Shown piece after piece: positions 54,630 through 62,540 of a DNA stretch of 64,000 bases. The DNA comes from Candidatus Wolfebacteria bacterium GW2011_GWE2_44_13. Lineage in GTDB: Bacteria; Patescibacteria; Paceibacteria; UBA6257; UBA9933. The notes under the pieces were generated by a model. That model ran no database searches. It was not told the origin of the DNA and saw only the letters and a program-made list of their open reading frames with translations. The DNA is taken from NCBI GenBank assembly GCA_001000675.1, contig LCHW01000002.1, forward strand, positions 62,001 to 126,000. The letters run 5' to 3'. Position 1 is the first letter of the stretch, and each line of letters begins with the position of its first letter. Made by a program: the position numbers and the translations under genes.

Positions 54630-54689
54630 ATGCAAAGCCAAAGGGGCGGAAGCGGGAAAGAACGAGCAGTTGTTATTAAGCCATTATAA
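54630..54689 (+). pseudogene. Displaced 3' end of a khpB allele
   Basis: An ATG-initiated 19-codon frame ends G-K-E-R-A-V-V-I-K-P-L-stop, matching the last ten residues of khpB at 53017. All differences from the local khpB over those ten codons are silent third-base changes. It is best read as the tail of another khpB allele left after gene insertion or recombination. Confidence 0.6.
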
Positions 54690-54722
54690 AAAAAGAACCG
54701 CCTTTATGCGGTTCTTTTTTTA
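54690..54722 (+). terminator. Terminator after the khpB remnant
   Basis: AAAAGAACCGCC / GCGGTTCTTTT stem with T run. Confidence 0.8.
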
Positions 54723-54808
54723 TAAATACGCAAGAGATATTCGTAATGCGAGTAGATTTATTGTACAATAGCTTTATTAAAAGCATGGTAACAGTAACAT
54801 ATAAAAAT

Positions 54809-56938
54809 ATGAAGCGTATTAAATTTTTTTTACTAGCAGTTTTATTACTGGCAGCAACGGGACAATCCACGCAAGCTGCGACTACAGAGGAATTGCAAAA
54901 TCAGCTTGCACAATTAATGGCACAACTGAGTGCATTGCAAGCACAAGTATCGACACCAAGCCAAGGATATGTGTTTGAGAGAAATCTTAAAATAGGTATG
55001 CGTGGTACCGACGTGCAAAAGTTGCAAGAGTTTTTAGTGGAGCAAAAATATTTGAAATTAACTAATACAACAACGTATTTTGGTACACAGACGAAGGCGG
55101 CGCTTATCGCGTGGCAAAAAGCAAAAAATATTTCTCCAGCAATAGGATTTTTCGGGCCGCTTACTCGGGCAAAGATGAATGCGCTATTGGCTGCCGTAGT
55201 ACCCGCTACACCATCATCCGCAATAATGACAGGCTCTTCTGTTGCAATTAAATTTGCGAGTACGGGGGTGCGAAGAGTAAATGTTTATTTGTGTGATTTG
55301 CAAAATAATTGCAATACGGTTATCGCAGCAAATATCGCAGTGGTTTCAGGGGATAATACAGTTACGTGGGCAGTTCCTGCAAATATTGTTGCAGGAGCAT
55401 ATAAAATAAAGGTAGAAGATGTTGCGAATTCGAGTTGGGTAGTATACGCGGAAGTGCCTTTAGTTAAGCCAGTTGCGACTGCAACGTCGACTCCTCCTGC
55501 AACACAGCCGACGATAGTTGCTATCTCGTTACAAACGCCAGTAGCGACGAAAGCGGGAGCATCGCTTGCTATTAAATTTGCAAATAACAATGCAAAGAAT
55601 GTGAGTATCTCGCTTTGCTCGGATAGCACGTATTGCGATGTAGTTGTTGCGTCGCGATACGCAGTTACCGATGGTGCTAATAGTGTTTCATGGACGATCC
55701 CAAGTGCCACACTTGCGAGGGAATATTTCGTTAGAATAAAGGATGCTGATGATGTGAATAGTGCCGAATTTAATAGTGGTCGGTTTGCTATTACAGCAGC
55801 TACCACCGTCGTACCGCCAACATCGGCAACATTTTCAGTACAAACGCCCGTGGCAACGAAAGCTGGTGAAGTGCTCTCAGTCGTATTTACAAGCAGTAAA
55901 GCGCGAAACGCAAGCGTATCATTGTGCGTAGATGCGCAGAATTGTAGCATAGTGCTTGCGCCAAGAGTCTCCGTCGCATTCGGCACAAATAACTTTAAGT
56001 GGACGATTCCAAGTACCACTCCTGCGAAACAGTACTTTATAAAGATAAAAGATGCCGACAATGTAAATGATCCTATTGGGGCAAGTGGGTTGTTTTCAAT
56101 TACGTTATCAGGAGCGCCAACTTCAACAACGCCCATTGCAACAACCTCTTCAATAATTGAGGTGGATACACCCCTTGCTGCCTATGTTGGTAGCCCACTT
56201 AACATAAACTTTACGAGTGCAAATATACGAAATGTGAGTATTGTACTATGTTCCAATAGTGCGACGTGCGCCATAACAGCAGCTTCAAACTTTGCAGTGG
56301 TTGTTGACGGCTTCAATACATATGCATGGGCAGTTCCAACGACAACAAGTGTAGGTCAGTATTTTATAAAAATGAAAGATGTTAATAGTGCGAGTGGCGA
56401 AGAGTTTTTGAGCGATGTCTTTACGATAGGGGCTGCCATACCAGTACCATCAATTACAATAACACAGCCAGCGAATGTAGTTGTAGAAGGAACGTTGATT
56501 GTGAAGTTTACTACAAGCAATATTGGTAGTGTGGATGTGTACCTTTGTCCAAGTAAGACCCAGTGCGGGAATGCAATAGAAAATGGGCTTCCTACTACGG
56601 ATGGGGTTAATACATTTAAATGGGTAGTCCCAACATCAACAACCCCAGGGGCATATTATATAAAAGTGGCTAAAGCAGGAAGTGTAACTGCGTATACGTT
56701 AACAGCAAACACATTTTCAATTGTGGCAGCTCCAGTGGCACGCGTATGTCGTGATGTGAGTGGACTAAGTGAATTATATACAGTGTGTGACGAATCAGAG
56801 GAAGCAGTTTCGGGGCGGTGCGTTCTTTCAAAGGCCCCGTATAGAAGCTTCCCTGGAATTCCTACAATATATGAGAATGGAATGGGTATTATTTGTGGCC
56901 AATCGGTGGTATGGGTCGAGCTTCGATGTTGTAAATAA
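54809..56938 (+). CDS. Exported peptidoglycan-binding protein with five Cys-pair repeats
   Basis: About 709 residues from the ATG at 54809 (M-K-R-I-K-F-F-L-L-A-V-L-L-L-A-A-T-G). A signal peptide is followed by a helical Q/L-rich segment (L-Q-N-Q-L-A-Q-L-M-A-Q-L) and a peptidoglycan-binding fold (K-I-G-M-R-G-T-D-V-Q-K-L-Q-E-F-L, then T-Q-T-K-A-A-L-I-A-W-Q). Five repeats of about 100 residues follow; in each a C-x(6-8)-C pair occurs after L or Y (L-C-D-L, L-C-S-D, L-C-V-D, L-C-S-N, L-C-P-S). A Cys-rich C-terminal cap closes it. Likely a cell-wall-associated stalk with disulfide-stabilised domains. Confidence 0.85.
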   Translation: MKRIKFFLLAVLLLAATGQSTQAATTEELQNQLAQLMAQLSALQAQVSTPSQGYVFERNLKIGMRGTDVQKLQEFLVEQKYLKLTNTTTYFGTQTKAALIAWQKAKNISPAIGFFGPLTRAKMNALLAAVVPATPSSAIMTGSSVAIKFASTGVRRVNVYLCDLQNNCNTVIAANIAVVSGDNTVTWAVPANIVAGAYKIKVEDVANSSWVVYAEVPLVKPVATATSTPPATQPTIVAISLQTPVATKAGASLAIKFANNNAKNVSISLCSDSTYCDVVVASRYAVTDGANSVSWTIPSATLAREYFVRIKDADDVNSAEFNSGRFAITAATTVVPPTSATFSVQTPVATKAGEVLSVVFTSSKARNASVSLCVDAQNCSIVLAPRVSVAFGTNNFKWTIPSTTPAKQYFIKIKDADNVNDPIGASGLFSITLSGAPTSTTPIATTSSIIEVDTPLAAYVGSPLNINFTSANIRNVSIVLCSNSATCAITAASNFAVVVDGFNTYAWAVPTTTSVGQYFIKMKDVNSASGEEFLSDVFTIGAAIPVPSITITQPANVVVEGTLIVKFTTSNIGSVDVYLCPSKTQCGNAIENGLPTTDGVNTFKWVVPTSTTPGAYYIKVAKAGSVTAYTLTANTFSIVAAPVARVCRDVSGLSELYTVCDESEEAVSGRCVLSKAPYRSFPGIPTIYENGMGIICGQSVVWVELRCCK

Positions 56939-56944
56939 AATACA

Positions 56945-56979
56945 TAAAAATCCGTACGCCTTGGGCGTACGGATTTTTT
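56945..56979 (+). terminator. Terminator of the peptidoglycan-binding gene
   Basis: AAAATCCGTACGCC / GGCGTACGGATTTT stem. Confidence 0.8.
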
Positions 56980-57006
56980 GCGCTCGCTATCGAGCCGGTG
57001 CGCTTT

Positions 57007-59157
57007 TTACAATTCTCCCCAATTGTCGCCAATTTCCAAATTCACCGTTAAGGGAACGTTAAGTGTATAGATAGATTCCATAATATCTTTAATTTCCGTA
57101 ACAGTAGCTAGTAATCGATCGGTATCTTTAATTTCAAAAACAAGTTCATCGTGAATAGTAAGCAGCATCTTCACATCCGTACCCCAGATGCCCTTGCTAG
57201 AAAAATGTTCCTTAACTTTTACCATAGCAGATTTTATGATATCCGCGGCAACGCTTTGAATAGGAAAATTGATTGCCATACGCTCAGCCTCAGACTGAAG
57301 CATTTTATTGAACGACATAATTTCAGGAAGTGGGCGCATGCGTCCATTGATGTTTTCGACAAATCCTTGCGTGCGCACGGTCGCGAGTATCGTCTCTTGC
57401 CATTGCTTAATAGTAGAAAAGTCTGAAAAGTATTCATCGATAAATAACTTTGCTTCCTTAGGGGTAAGGCCACTTTGTTGTGCGAGTGCACGAGCGCCCA
57501 TACCGTAGATCACGCCAAAGTTAAGTGTCTTGGCCACCTTGCGCATTACTGGAGTAACTTCTTCAAGGGAAACGTTATAAATTTTGCTCGCAGTGATTTG
57601 GTGAATATCCGCATTACTCTTGAATGCGCGTAACATTTCAGGATCTTCAGTAAGAGAAGCGAGAATGCGTAATTCGATTTGCGAGTAGTCGAGTGAAACA
57701 AGCTTATAGCCAGAGGAGGCGACGAATATTTCTCGTATCGATGGCGGAATATTTTGCAAGTTTGGATGCTCGCAGGTGATGCGTCCAGTTGCTGCCTTGA
57801 GCTGTACAAATGTCGGATGAATGCGAGTATCTAATTCGCTCATGCGTTTGATCGGCTCAAGATACGTAGACTTTAATTTAAAAAGTTCACGATACTTAAG
57901 AATAAGATCAATAAATGGAACCGTAGAGCGAAATTGCTCAATTTTATCAATATTTGTCGACTTAATTTTAAGCTTGTACGTAGTCTTAAGTATTTCAAGA
58001 AGCTGCTTTGGAGAATTCGGATTAAAGACATGTCCTGCTTCTCGATACAACTCTTTCACAAGCGCATCAATATCGCGATCAAGAATAACTTCCTTTTCGG
58101 CAAGGCGCGTTCGATCGATCATGATGCCATATTGGTTCATTTCTTCGAGAATAGAAACGAGCGGGAGTTCAACATCATCGAGGAGTTGTTGCGAAAGGGT
58201 TGGCTGCGAAGTGAGAGAAAAAAGTTGCCCTTGGTTTTCTTGTGCTTTTTGTCGTGCAACACGAATTTCATTTTCCGCAGGAACGAGCCGTTTAAGAATA
58301 CTCGTAAAGCCCATGTCTTTGAGGTAGGGGATAACGGTTTCAGTAGGAAACGCAGTGTAGGCAATTTCAGAAATAGATTGGATACCAATCGGTGCATCGC
58401 GACGAATAGTGGCGAGCGTTTTTGAAAGCAAGGCAATTTCTTCGTGTTCAATAAGCTTCTTATAGGAAAGCATCTTCTTTCCTGCGTCATCGGAAACCTT
58501 AATAGTCGCAAAAAAGTTTTCTAGTGAACCAAACTCTTGAATGATACCGCTTGCAGTCTTTGGGCCAACGCCGCGAACACCAGAAATATTGTCCGATGCA
58601 TCGCCAACAAGGCCTTTGTAATCGGCTAGTTGCGAAGGAGAAATGCCATAACGAGCAACTACAGCAGTCTCGTCGTACGTAATCGTTTCAGAGATACCCT
58701 GTTTAAGTGTTTCAACAACTACTTTATTTCCTTCGACGAGTTGTAGTGCGTCAAGATCGCCCGTAAGAACAACAACCTGCACATCTTTTTCGCCTTTAAA
58801 TTGTTCTGCGGCTGTGCCAATTAAATCATCACCTTCGAATCCAGGAATTTCGTAGGTCTTTACGCCGAAGACATCAAATAAGTGGTGCGCCTCGATAATT
58901 TGGGAAATAAGCTCGTCGGGAGCTTTCGGGCGATGTGCTTTATACTCCGCATACATTTCCTTGCGGAAGGTCGGCTCAGGGCGGTCAAAAAAAGCAACGG
59001 CATATTCAGGATGTTCTTCCTTGAATATCTTAATAAGAACGTTGGTTAGACCATAGAGCGCTCCACTTGGGCGTCCATCAGGAGTAGTTAAGTTCGGAAT
59101 TGCATGAAATGCGCGATGAATAAGTGCATTTGCATCAATAAGCAGAAGTTTCTTCAT
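57007..59157 (-). CDS. polA: DNA polymerase I without 3'-5' exonuclease domain
   Basis: 716 residues. The N-terminal 5' nuclease is intact (D-A-N-A-L-I-H-R-A-F-H, G-F-E-G-D-D, T-G-D-L-D-A-L-Q, D-N-I-S-G-V-R-G-V-G-P-K-T-A). From about residue 330 the sequence goes straight to the polymerase domain (motif A D-Y-S-Q-I-E-L-R-I-L-A, motif B R-K-V-A-K-T-L-N-F-G-V-I-Y-G, motif C I-H-D-E-L-V-F-E). The proofreading domain found in E. coli PolI is absent, giving a shortened proofreading-free enzyme. TATACT ends 6 nt before the ATG. Confidence 0.97.
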   Translation of the reverse strand: MKKLLLIDANALIHRAFHAIPNLTTPDGRPSGALYGLTNVLIKIFKEEHPEYAVAFFDRPEPTFRKEMYAEYKAHRPKAPDELISQIIEAHHLFDVFGVKTYEIPGFEGDDLIGTAAEQFKGEKDVQVVVLTGDLDALQLVEGNKVVVETLKQGISETITYDETAVVARYGISPSQLADYKGLVGDASDNISGVRGVGPKTASGIIQEFGSLENFFATIKVSDDAGKKMLSYKKLIEHEEIALLSKTLATIRRDAPIGIQSISEIAYTAFPTETVIPYLKDMGFTSILKRLVPAENEIRVARQKAQENQGQLFSLTSQPTLSQQLLDDVELPLVSILEEMNQYGIMIDRTRLAEKEVILDRDIDALVKELYREAGHVFNPNSPKQLLEILKTTYKLKIKSTNIDKIEQFRSTVPFIDLILKYRELFKLKSTYLEPIKRMSELDTRIHPTFVQLKAATGRITCEHPNLQNIPPSIREIFVASSGYKLVSLDYSQIELRILASLTEDPEMLRAFKSNADIHQITASKIYNVSLEEVTPVMRKVAKTLNFGVIYGMGARALAQQSGLTPKEAKLFIDEYFSDFSTIKQWQETILATVRTQGFVENINGRMRPLPEIMSFNKMLQSEAERMAINFPIQSVAADIIKSAMVKVKEHFSSKGIWGTDVKMLLTIHDELVFEIKDTDRLLATVTEIKDIMESIYTLNVPLTVNLEIGDNWGEL

Positions 59158-59163
59158 AAAAGA

Positions 59164-59169
59164 AGTATA
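59164..59169 (-). promoter_or_regulatory. Extended -10 of polA
   Basis: TGG followed by TATACT on the minus strand, 6 nt before the ATG; no strong -35. Predicts a leaderless mRNA. Confidence 0.6.
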
Positions 59170-59226
59170 CCATATTTATCGAGAGCAATTATCTGTTTTG
59201 TGATTGTGTGATACAATAGTTATATT

Positions 59227-61140
59227 ATGAAATCAACGCGCGGTTTCTCATTACTCGAAACATTACTTTATATCGCTATCTTCGCCATCGTAGGGGGATC
59301 ACTTTTCGGAATTCTTACAAACGTAGTGCGTGTTTCTACGACACAAGTATCCAACGATGAAGTTACGAGCCAATTACAATTCGCAATGGAAACAGTCACA
59401 CGATTAGTGCGTGAATCATCTGCAATTGAAATTGCAACCACAACCGCAACAACCACGTTAAAGTTGCGCATGGCTAATCCATTAAAAGACCCAACTTGCA
59501 TCAGCTTGTCAGGAGGCGTGTTAAAGCTTGCAGAAGGGCCCGATGCATTTCAGGCACAAAATTGTACTGCCGCGACAACTAACATAACGACAGATAACAT
59601 TGTTGTGGACACTGCATTTTTCAAACGCATTGAATTCCCGGGCGGACACGACCAGGTTGCTGTTGATTTACAGTTTTCTAATTTAGGGACAGGAGCGGGA
59701 AAGATATCTCGCGCATTGCGTTCGGGTATTTCACGTGTTTCTGCAGCAACGTTCGATTCCGACTTATTGCCAAGCACGGACAATAATTATGAAATCGGAT
59801 TTTCTGGTACAAAACGCTGGAAGAATATTTCTGTTTCAAATGTTCTAAATCTCGGCGTCATTGCAAGCGACCCAAGCGGAATTGATGGGTCTGTGTACTA
59901 CAACTCAACGAGCAAGACCTTTCGTGGTAAGGCGAACGGCGCATGGAGCGACCTAGGTTCTTCGCTGTGGATTTCTTCGGGCACAAATATGTATTCCAAT
60001 GTGACGGGTAATACGGGGGTTGGGACGCTGGCGCCGGCGTATAAATTTGATGTTACCGGAGACGTTCGTTTGGATGGAAATATCGGCATAGCAAGTTCAA
60101 CACCAAGCACTACAAGAGCAATAAACATCGGCAAGACATATAGTGACACAACGGGGTATGGAATATACAACGCAACAACGATAACAGGAGCGCTAACAGC
60201 CGCAAGGAGTGGCTATGGAATGTATAACATACTTACTAGTACTGCCGACAATACTGCATTTGCAAACACCTTGTATGGAACATATAGCTTGGTAAGTAAC
60301 TCGAGCGGAACGGGTTATAACACGGGCTATGGTTCGTATAACAGGATAAATAATAATGATACAACGCTCACGAACGCAAGCTCCTACGGAGGGTATGACT
60401 ATGTAAGCAATGCATCAACTGGCATTCTTACGAATGCGTACGGCAACAATGGGCTTGTGGTTAATGAAACAACGGGAAGTATAGGAACAGCTCGCGGAGT
60501 GTATGGGTATGTGCGAAACGACCAAGGGACAATAACAACGGCTCGGGCCGTGGACGGGACGGTTTCGCAAAGCGTGGCGGGGGGTACGATAACAACCGGC
60601 GTTGGGGGCTATTTTGACGTGAATCTTACAGCGGGCACACTTACGACTGGCTATGGCGTTTACATTGCGAGCATTGCGGGAACAACGAACTACGGCATAT
60701 ATCAGTCCGACAGTACGAATAAGAATTATTTTGCGGGCAACGTCGGTATAGGAACAACAGCGCCAGGGCAAAAGTTATCAGTTGCGGGGACGGTTGAGTC
60801 AACTTCGGGAGGGTTTAAGTTTCCCGATGGGACAACACAAACGAAGGCGATAGAGCGTTCTGTGGTATGCCCGTTCTCGACGGCCAATAGTTGTAATTTT
60901 CAGCCGAATGAAGGGGTATATTATTTAGCACTTAAGAAGACTGGGCTTTCATATATATGCACAATGAAAAGAGTGGACTATCTTGAAATGATCAACTTTA
61001 ATGCATGTGCCGGATATGATTGGAGGTATAATCAAGATGTCGCAAAGCTACAACTATCTTCAGACAATGGATCCTCGTGGTCTAATGCGGGAGTAACATG
61101 GGAGTGGGCGATATATTATGAGCCATATGATTTTCTATAA
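59227..61140 (+). CDS. Prepilin-type N-terminus fused to a fibre-like surface protein
   Basis: 637 residues. It begins with a class III signal: basic M-K-S-T-R-G, then F-S-L-L-E-T-L-L-Y-I-A-I-F-A-I-V-G-G, matching the prepilin-peptidase cleavage site and the Glu at +5. A pseudopilin-like domain follows to about residue 190, then many beta-type repeats of the G-Y-G-x-Y / T-G-V-G-T / G-I-G-T-T-x-P kind (residues 250-520). The distal end carries G-G-F-K-F-P-D-G-T-T-Q-T-K-A and a Cys-containing cap. The chimera suggests a pilus-tip or pilus-borne adhesin. PilB (37716) could assemble it. Confidence 0.85.
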   Translation: MKSTRGFSLLETLLYIAIFAIVGGSLFGILTNVVRVSTTQVSNDEVTSQLQFAMETVTRLVRESSAIEIATTTATTTLKLRMANPLKDPTCISLSGGVLKLAEGPDAFQAQNCTAATTNITTDNIVVDTAFFKRIEFPGGHDQVAVDLQFSNLGTGAGKISRALRSGISRVSAATFDSDLLPSTDNNYEIGFSGTKRWKNISVSNVLNLGVIASDPSGIDGSVYYNSTSKTFRGKANGAWSDLGSSLWISSGTNMYSNVTGNTGVGTLAPAYKFDVTGDVRLDGNIGIASSTPSTTRAINIGKTYSDTTGYGIYNATTITGALTAARSGYGMYNILTSTADNTAFANTLYGTYSLVSNSSGTGYNTGYGSYNRINNNDTTLTNASSYGGYDYVSNASTGILTNAYGNNGLVVNETTGSIGTARGVYGYVRNDQGTITTARAVDGTVSQSVAGGTITTGVGGYFDVNLTAGTLTTGYGVYIASIAGTTNYGIYQSDSTNKNYFAGNVGIGTTAPGQKLSVAGTVESTSGGFKFPDGTTQTKAIERSVVCPFSTANSCNFQPNEGVYYLALKKTGLSYICTMKRVDYLEMINFNACAGYDWRYNQDVAKLQLSSDNGSSWSNAGVTWEWAIYYEPYDFL

Positions 61141-61176
61141 ATAGAAAGACAACGCGCGAGGAATTTCTAAAAATAC

Positions 61177-61205
61177 AAAACCGCATGCATTTTGCATGCG
61201 GTTTT
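61177..61205 (+). terminator. Terminator of the prepilin-fibre gene
   Basis: AAAACCGCATGC / GCATGCGGTTTT stem. Confidence 0.75.
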
Positions 61206-61246
61206 GATATAATGGAGGAAAAGCGGGAATACCGCATATCACCTAT

Positions 61247-62476
61247 ATGAAGATACACGATATCATAATCAACATAATAAAGGATTCTCGAGGGCAAGAT
61301 ACGCTTGAAGCGACCATGTCTTGGGATAATAACGGGCAAAGTATGTCCGCAAGTGCGAGTGCTCCGAGTGGAAAGAGCACAGGATCACATGAAGCGTTTG
61401 TACTTGAGCCAGCCAAGGCGCAGGGAATGTTTGCAAGTATTAAGCAGGATGTGCTTGCTAAAGAATTTGCAGATCAAAAAGAATTTGATGAGTTCTTGAT
61501 TACACTCGACGGAACAGAAAACAAGAGCCGCCTTGGAGGTAATCTTATTCTGGTGTTGTCGTTGGCGTTTGCGCATATAAAGGCACAGCAGGAAGGAAAG
61601 GAACTGTTTCGTTATATCCGCGATATTAGCGGGTTGGAAATAGTAGGAACGCGCATGGTGCGCTATCCAATCTTCAATGTTATTAATGGGGGAGCACATG
61701 CAAACAATAAGCTCGACTTTCAAGAGTTTCAGGTTATTCCGATGGTGGAGAGTTTTGCAGAGGCGCTACGGATAGGAAAAGAATTTTATGAAAAGTTAGG
61801 TGAAGCAATCCGGCAGAAATTTGGTGCAGAGAATGTCACGCTCGGAGACGAAGCAGGATATTCAGCACCGTTTGAAAGCAACGAAGAAGCAATTGCATTG
61901 ATGAAGTCGGTAATCGCGGCAAATAATTACCCATTGCGCATTGGTCTTGATGTTGCAGCGACTGGATTTTTCCAAGACGGAGGATATATGGTAGAAGGAA
62001 AGCGCATTTCGGCACAGGAGCTATTGGGCATGCACTACGACCTAATATTCCGCTATAATATTCTGTCACTCGAAGATCCGTTTGAAGAGGAAGCATTTGG
62101 AGATTTTAAGACACTGTATACACGCATAAACCAAGGCAATTTGGACGCGATGCTTATAACAGATGATCTCACGACTACAAATCATACACGGCTTGAGCGG
62201 GCTATTACCGAACAGGTTGGAAACACAATCCTAATCAAGTTGAACCAAATTGGTTCGTTAACCGAAACGTTGCGGGTTATCCGCATGGCATATAGCAACA
62301 ACTGGAAAGTTGTTGTTTCTCATCGCAGCGGAGAAACAATGGACGACTTCATCGCAGACCTTGCGGTGGCTGTGGGTGCATGGGGCTTGAAGTCGGGCGC
62401 ACCAGGCAAGCCAGAGCGTCTTGTAAAATACGATCGCGTTATCGCAATCGAAGAAATGATTAAGCAGGGAAAGTAA
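61247..62476 (+). CDS. eno: Enolase (divergent)
   Basis: 409 residues, slightly shorter than the usual 420-430. Catalytic and metal-binding elements are recognisable: A-P-S-G-K-S-T-G-S-H-E-A, N-V-I-N-G-G-A-H-A, L-G-D-E-A-G-Y-S-A-P-F (Glu), L-D-V-A-A-T-G-F-F (first metal Asp), S-L-E-D-P-F, I-T-D-D-L, L-I-K-L-N-Q-I-G-S-L-T-E-T (catalytic Lys) and S-H-R-S-G-E-T-M-D-D-F-I. It converts 2-phosphoglycerate to phosphoenolpyruvate. A TATAAT lies near 61206 with a GGAGG far upstream of the ATG. Confidence 0.93.
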   Translation: MKIHDIIINIIKDSRGQDTLEATMSWDNNGQSMSASASAPSGKSTGSHEAFVLEPAKAQGMFASIKQDVLAKEFADQKEFDEFLITLDGTENKSRLGGNLILVLSLAFAHIKAQQEGKELFRYIRDISGLEIVGTRMVRYPIFNVINGGAHANNKLDFQEFQVIPMVESFAEALRIGKEFYEKLGEAIRQKFGAENVTLGDEAGYSAPFESNEEAIALMKSVIAANNYPLRIGLDVAATGFFQDGGYMVEGKRISAQELLGMHYDLIFRYNILSLEDPFEEEAFGDFKTLYTRINQGNLDAMLITDDLTTTNHTRLERAITEQVGNTILIKLNQIGSLTETLRVIRMAYSNNWKVVVSHRSGETMDDFIADLAVAVGAWGLKSGAPGKPERLVKYDRVIAIEEMIKQGK

Positions 62477-62486
62477 AAGTAATTTA

Positions 62487-62520
62487 AAATAGCCCGTCAG
62501 CATGCTGACGGGCTATTTTT
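62487..62520 (+). terminator. Terminator of enolase, overlapping the next promoter
   Basis: AAATAGCCCGTCAGC / GCTGACGGGCTATTT stem. The 3' arm contains CTGACG, the likely -35 of the following gene. Confidence 0.75.
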
Positions 62521-62533
62521 ATTGTGATATACT
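62505..62533 (+). promoter_or_regulatory. Promoter of the 62541 gene, inside the eno terminator
   Basis: CTGACG (62505-62510), 17-bp spacer, TATACT (62528-62533); the ATG at 62541 is 7 nt after the -10. Confidence 0.6.
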
Positions 62534-62540
62534 TATACAC

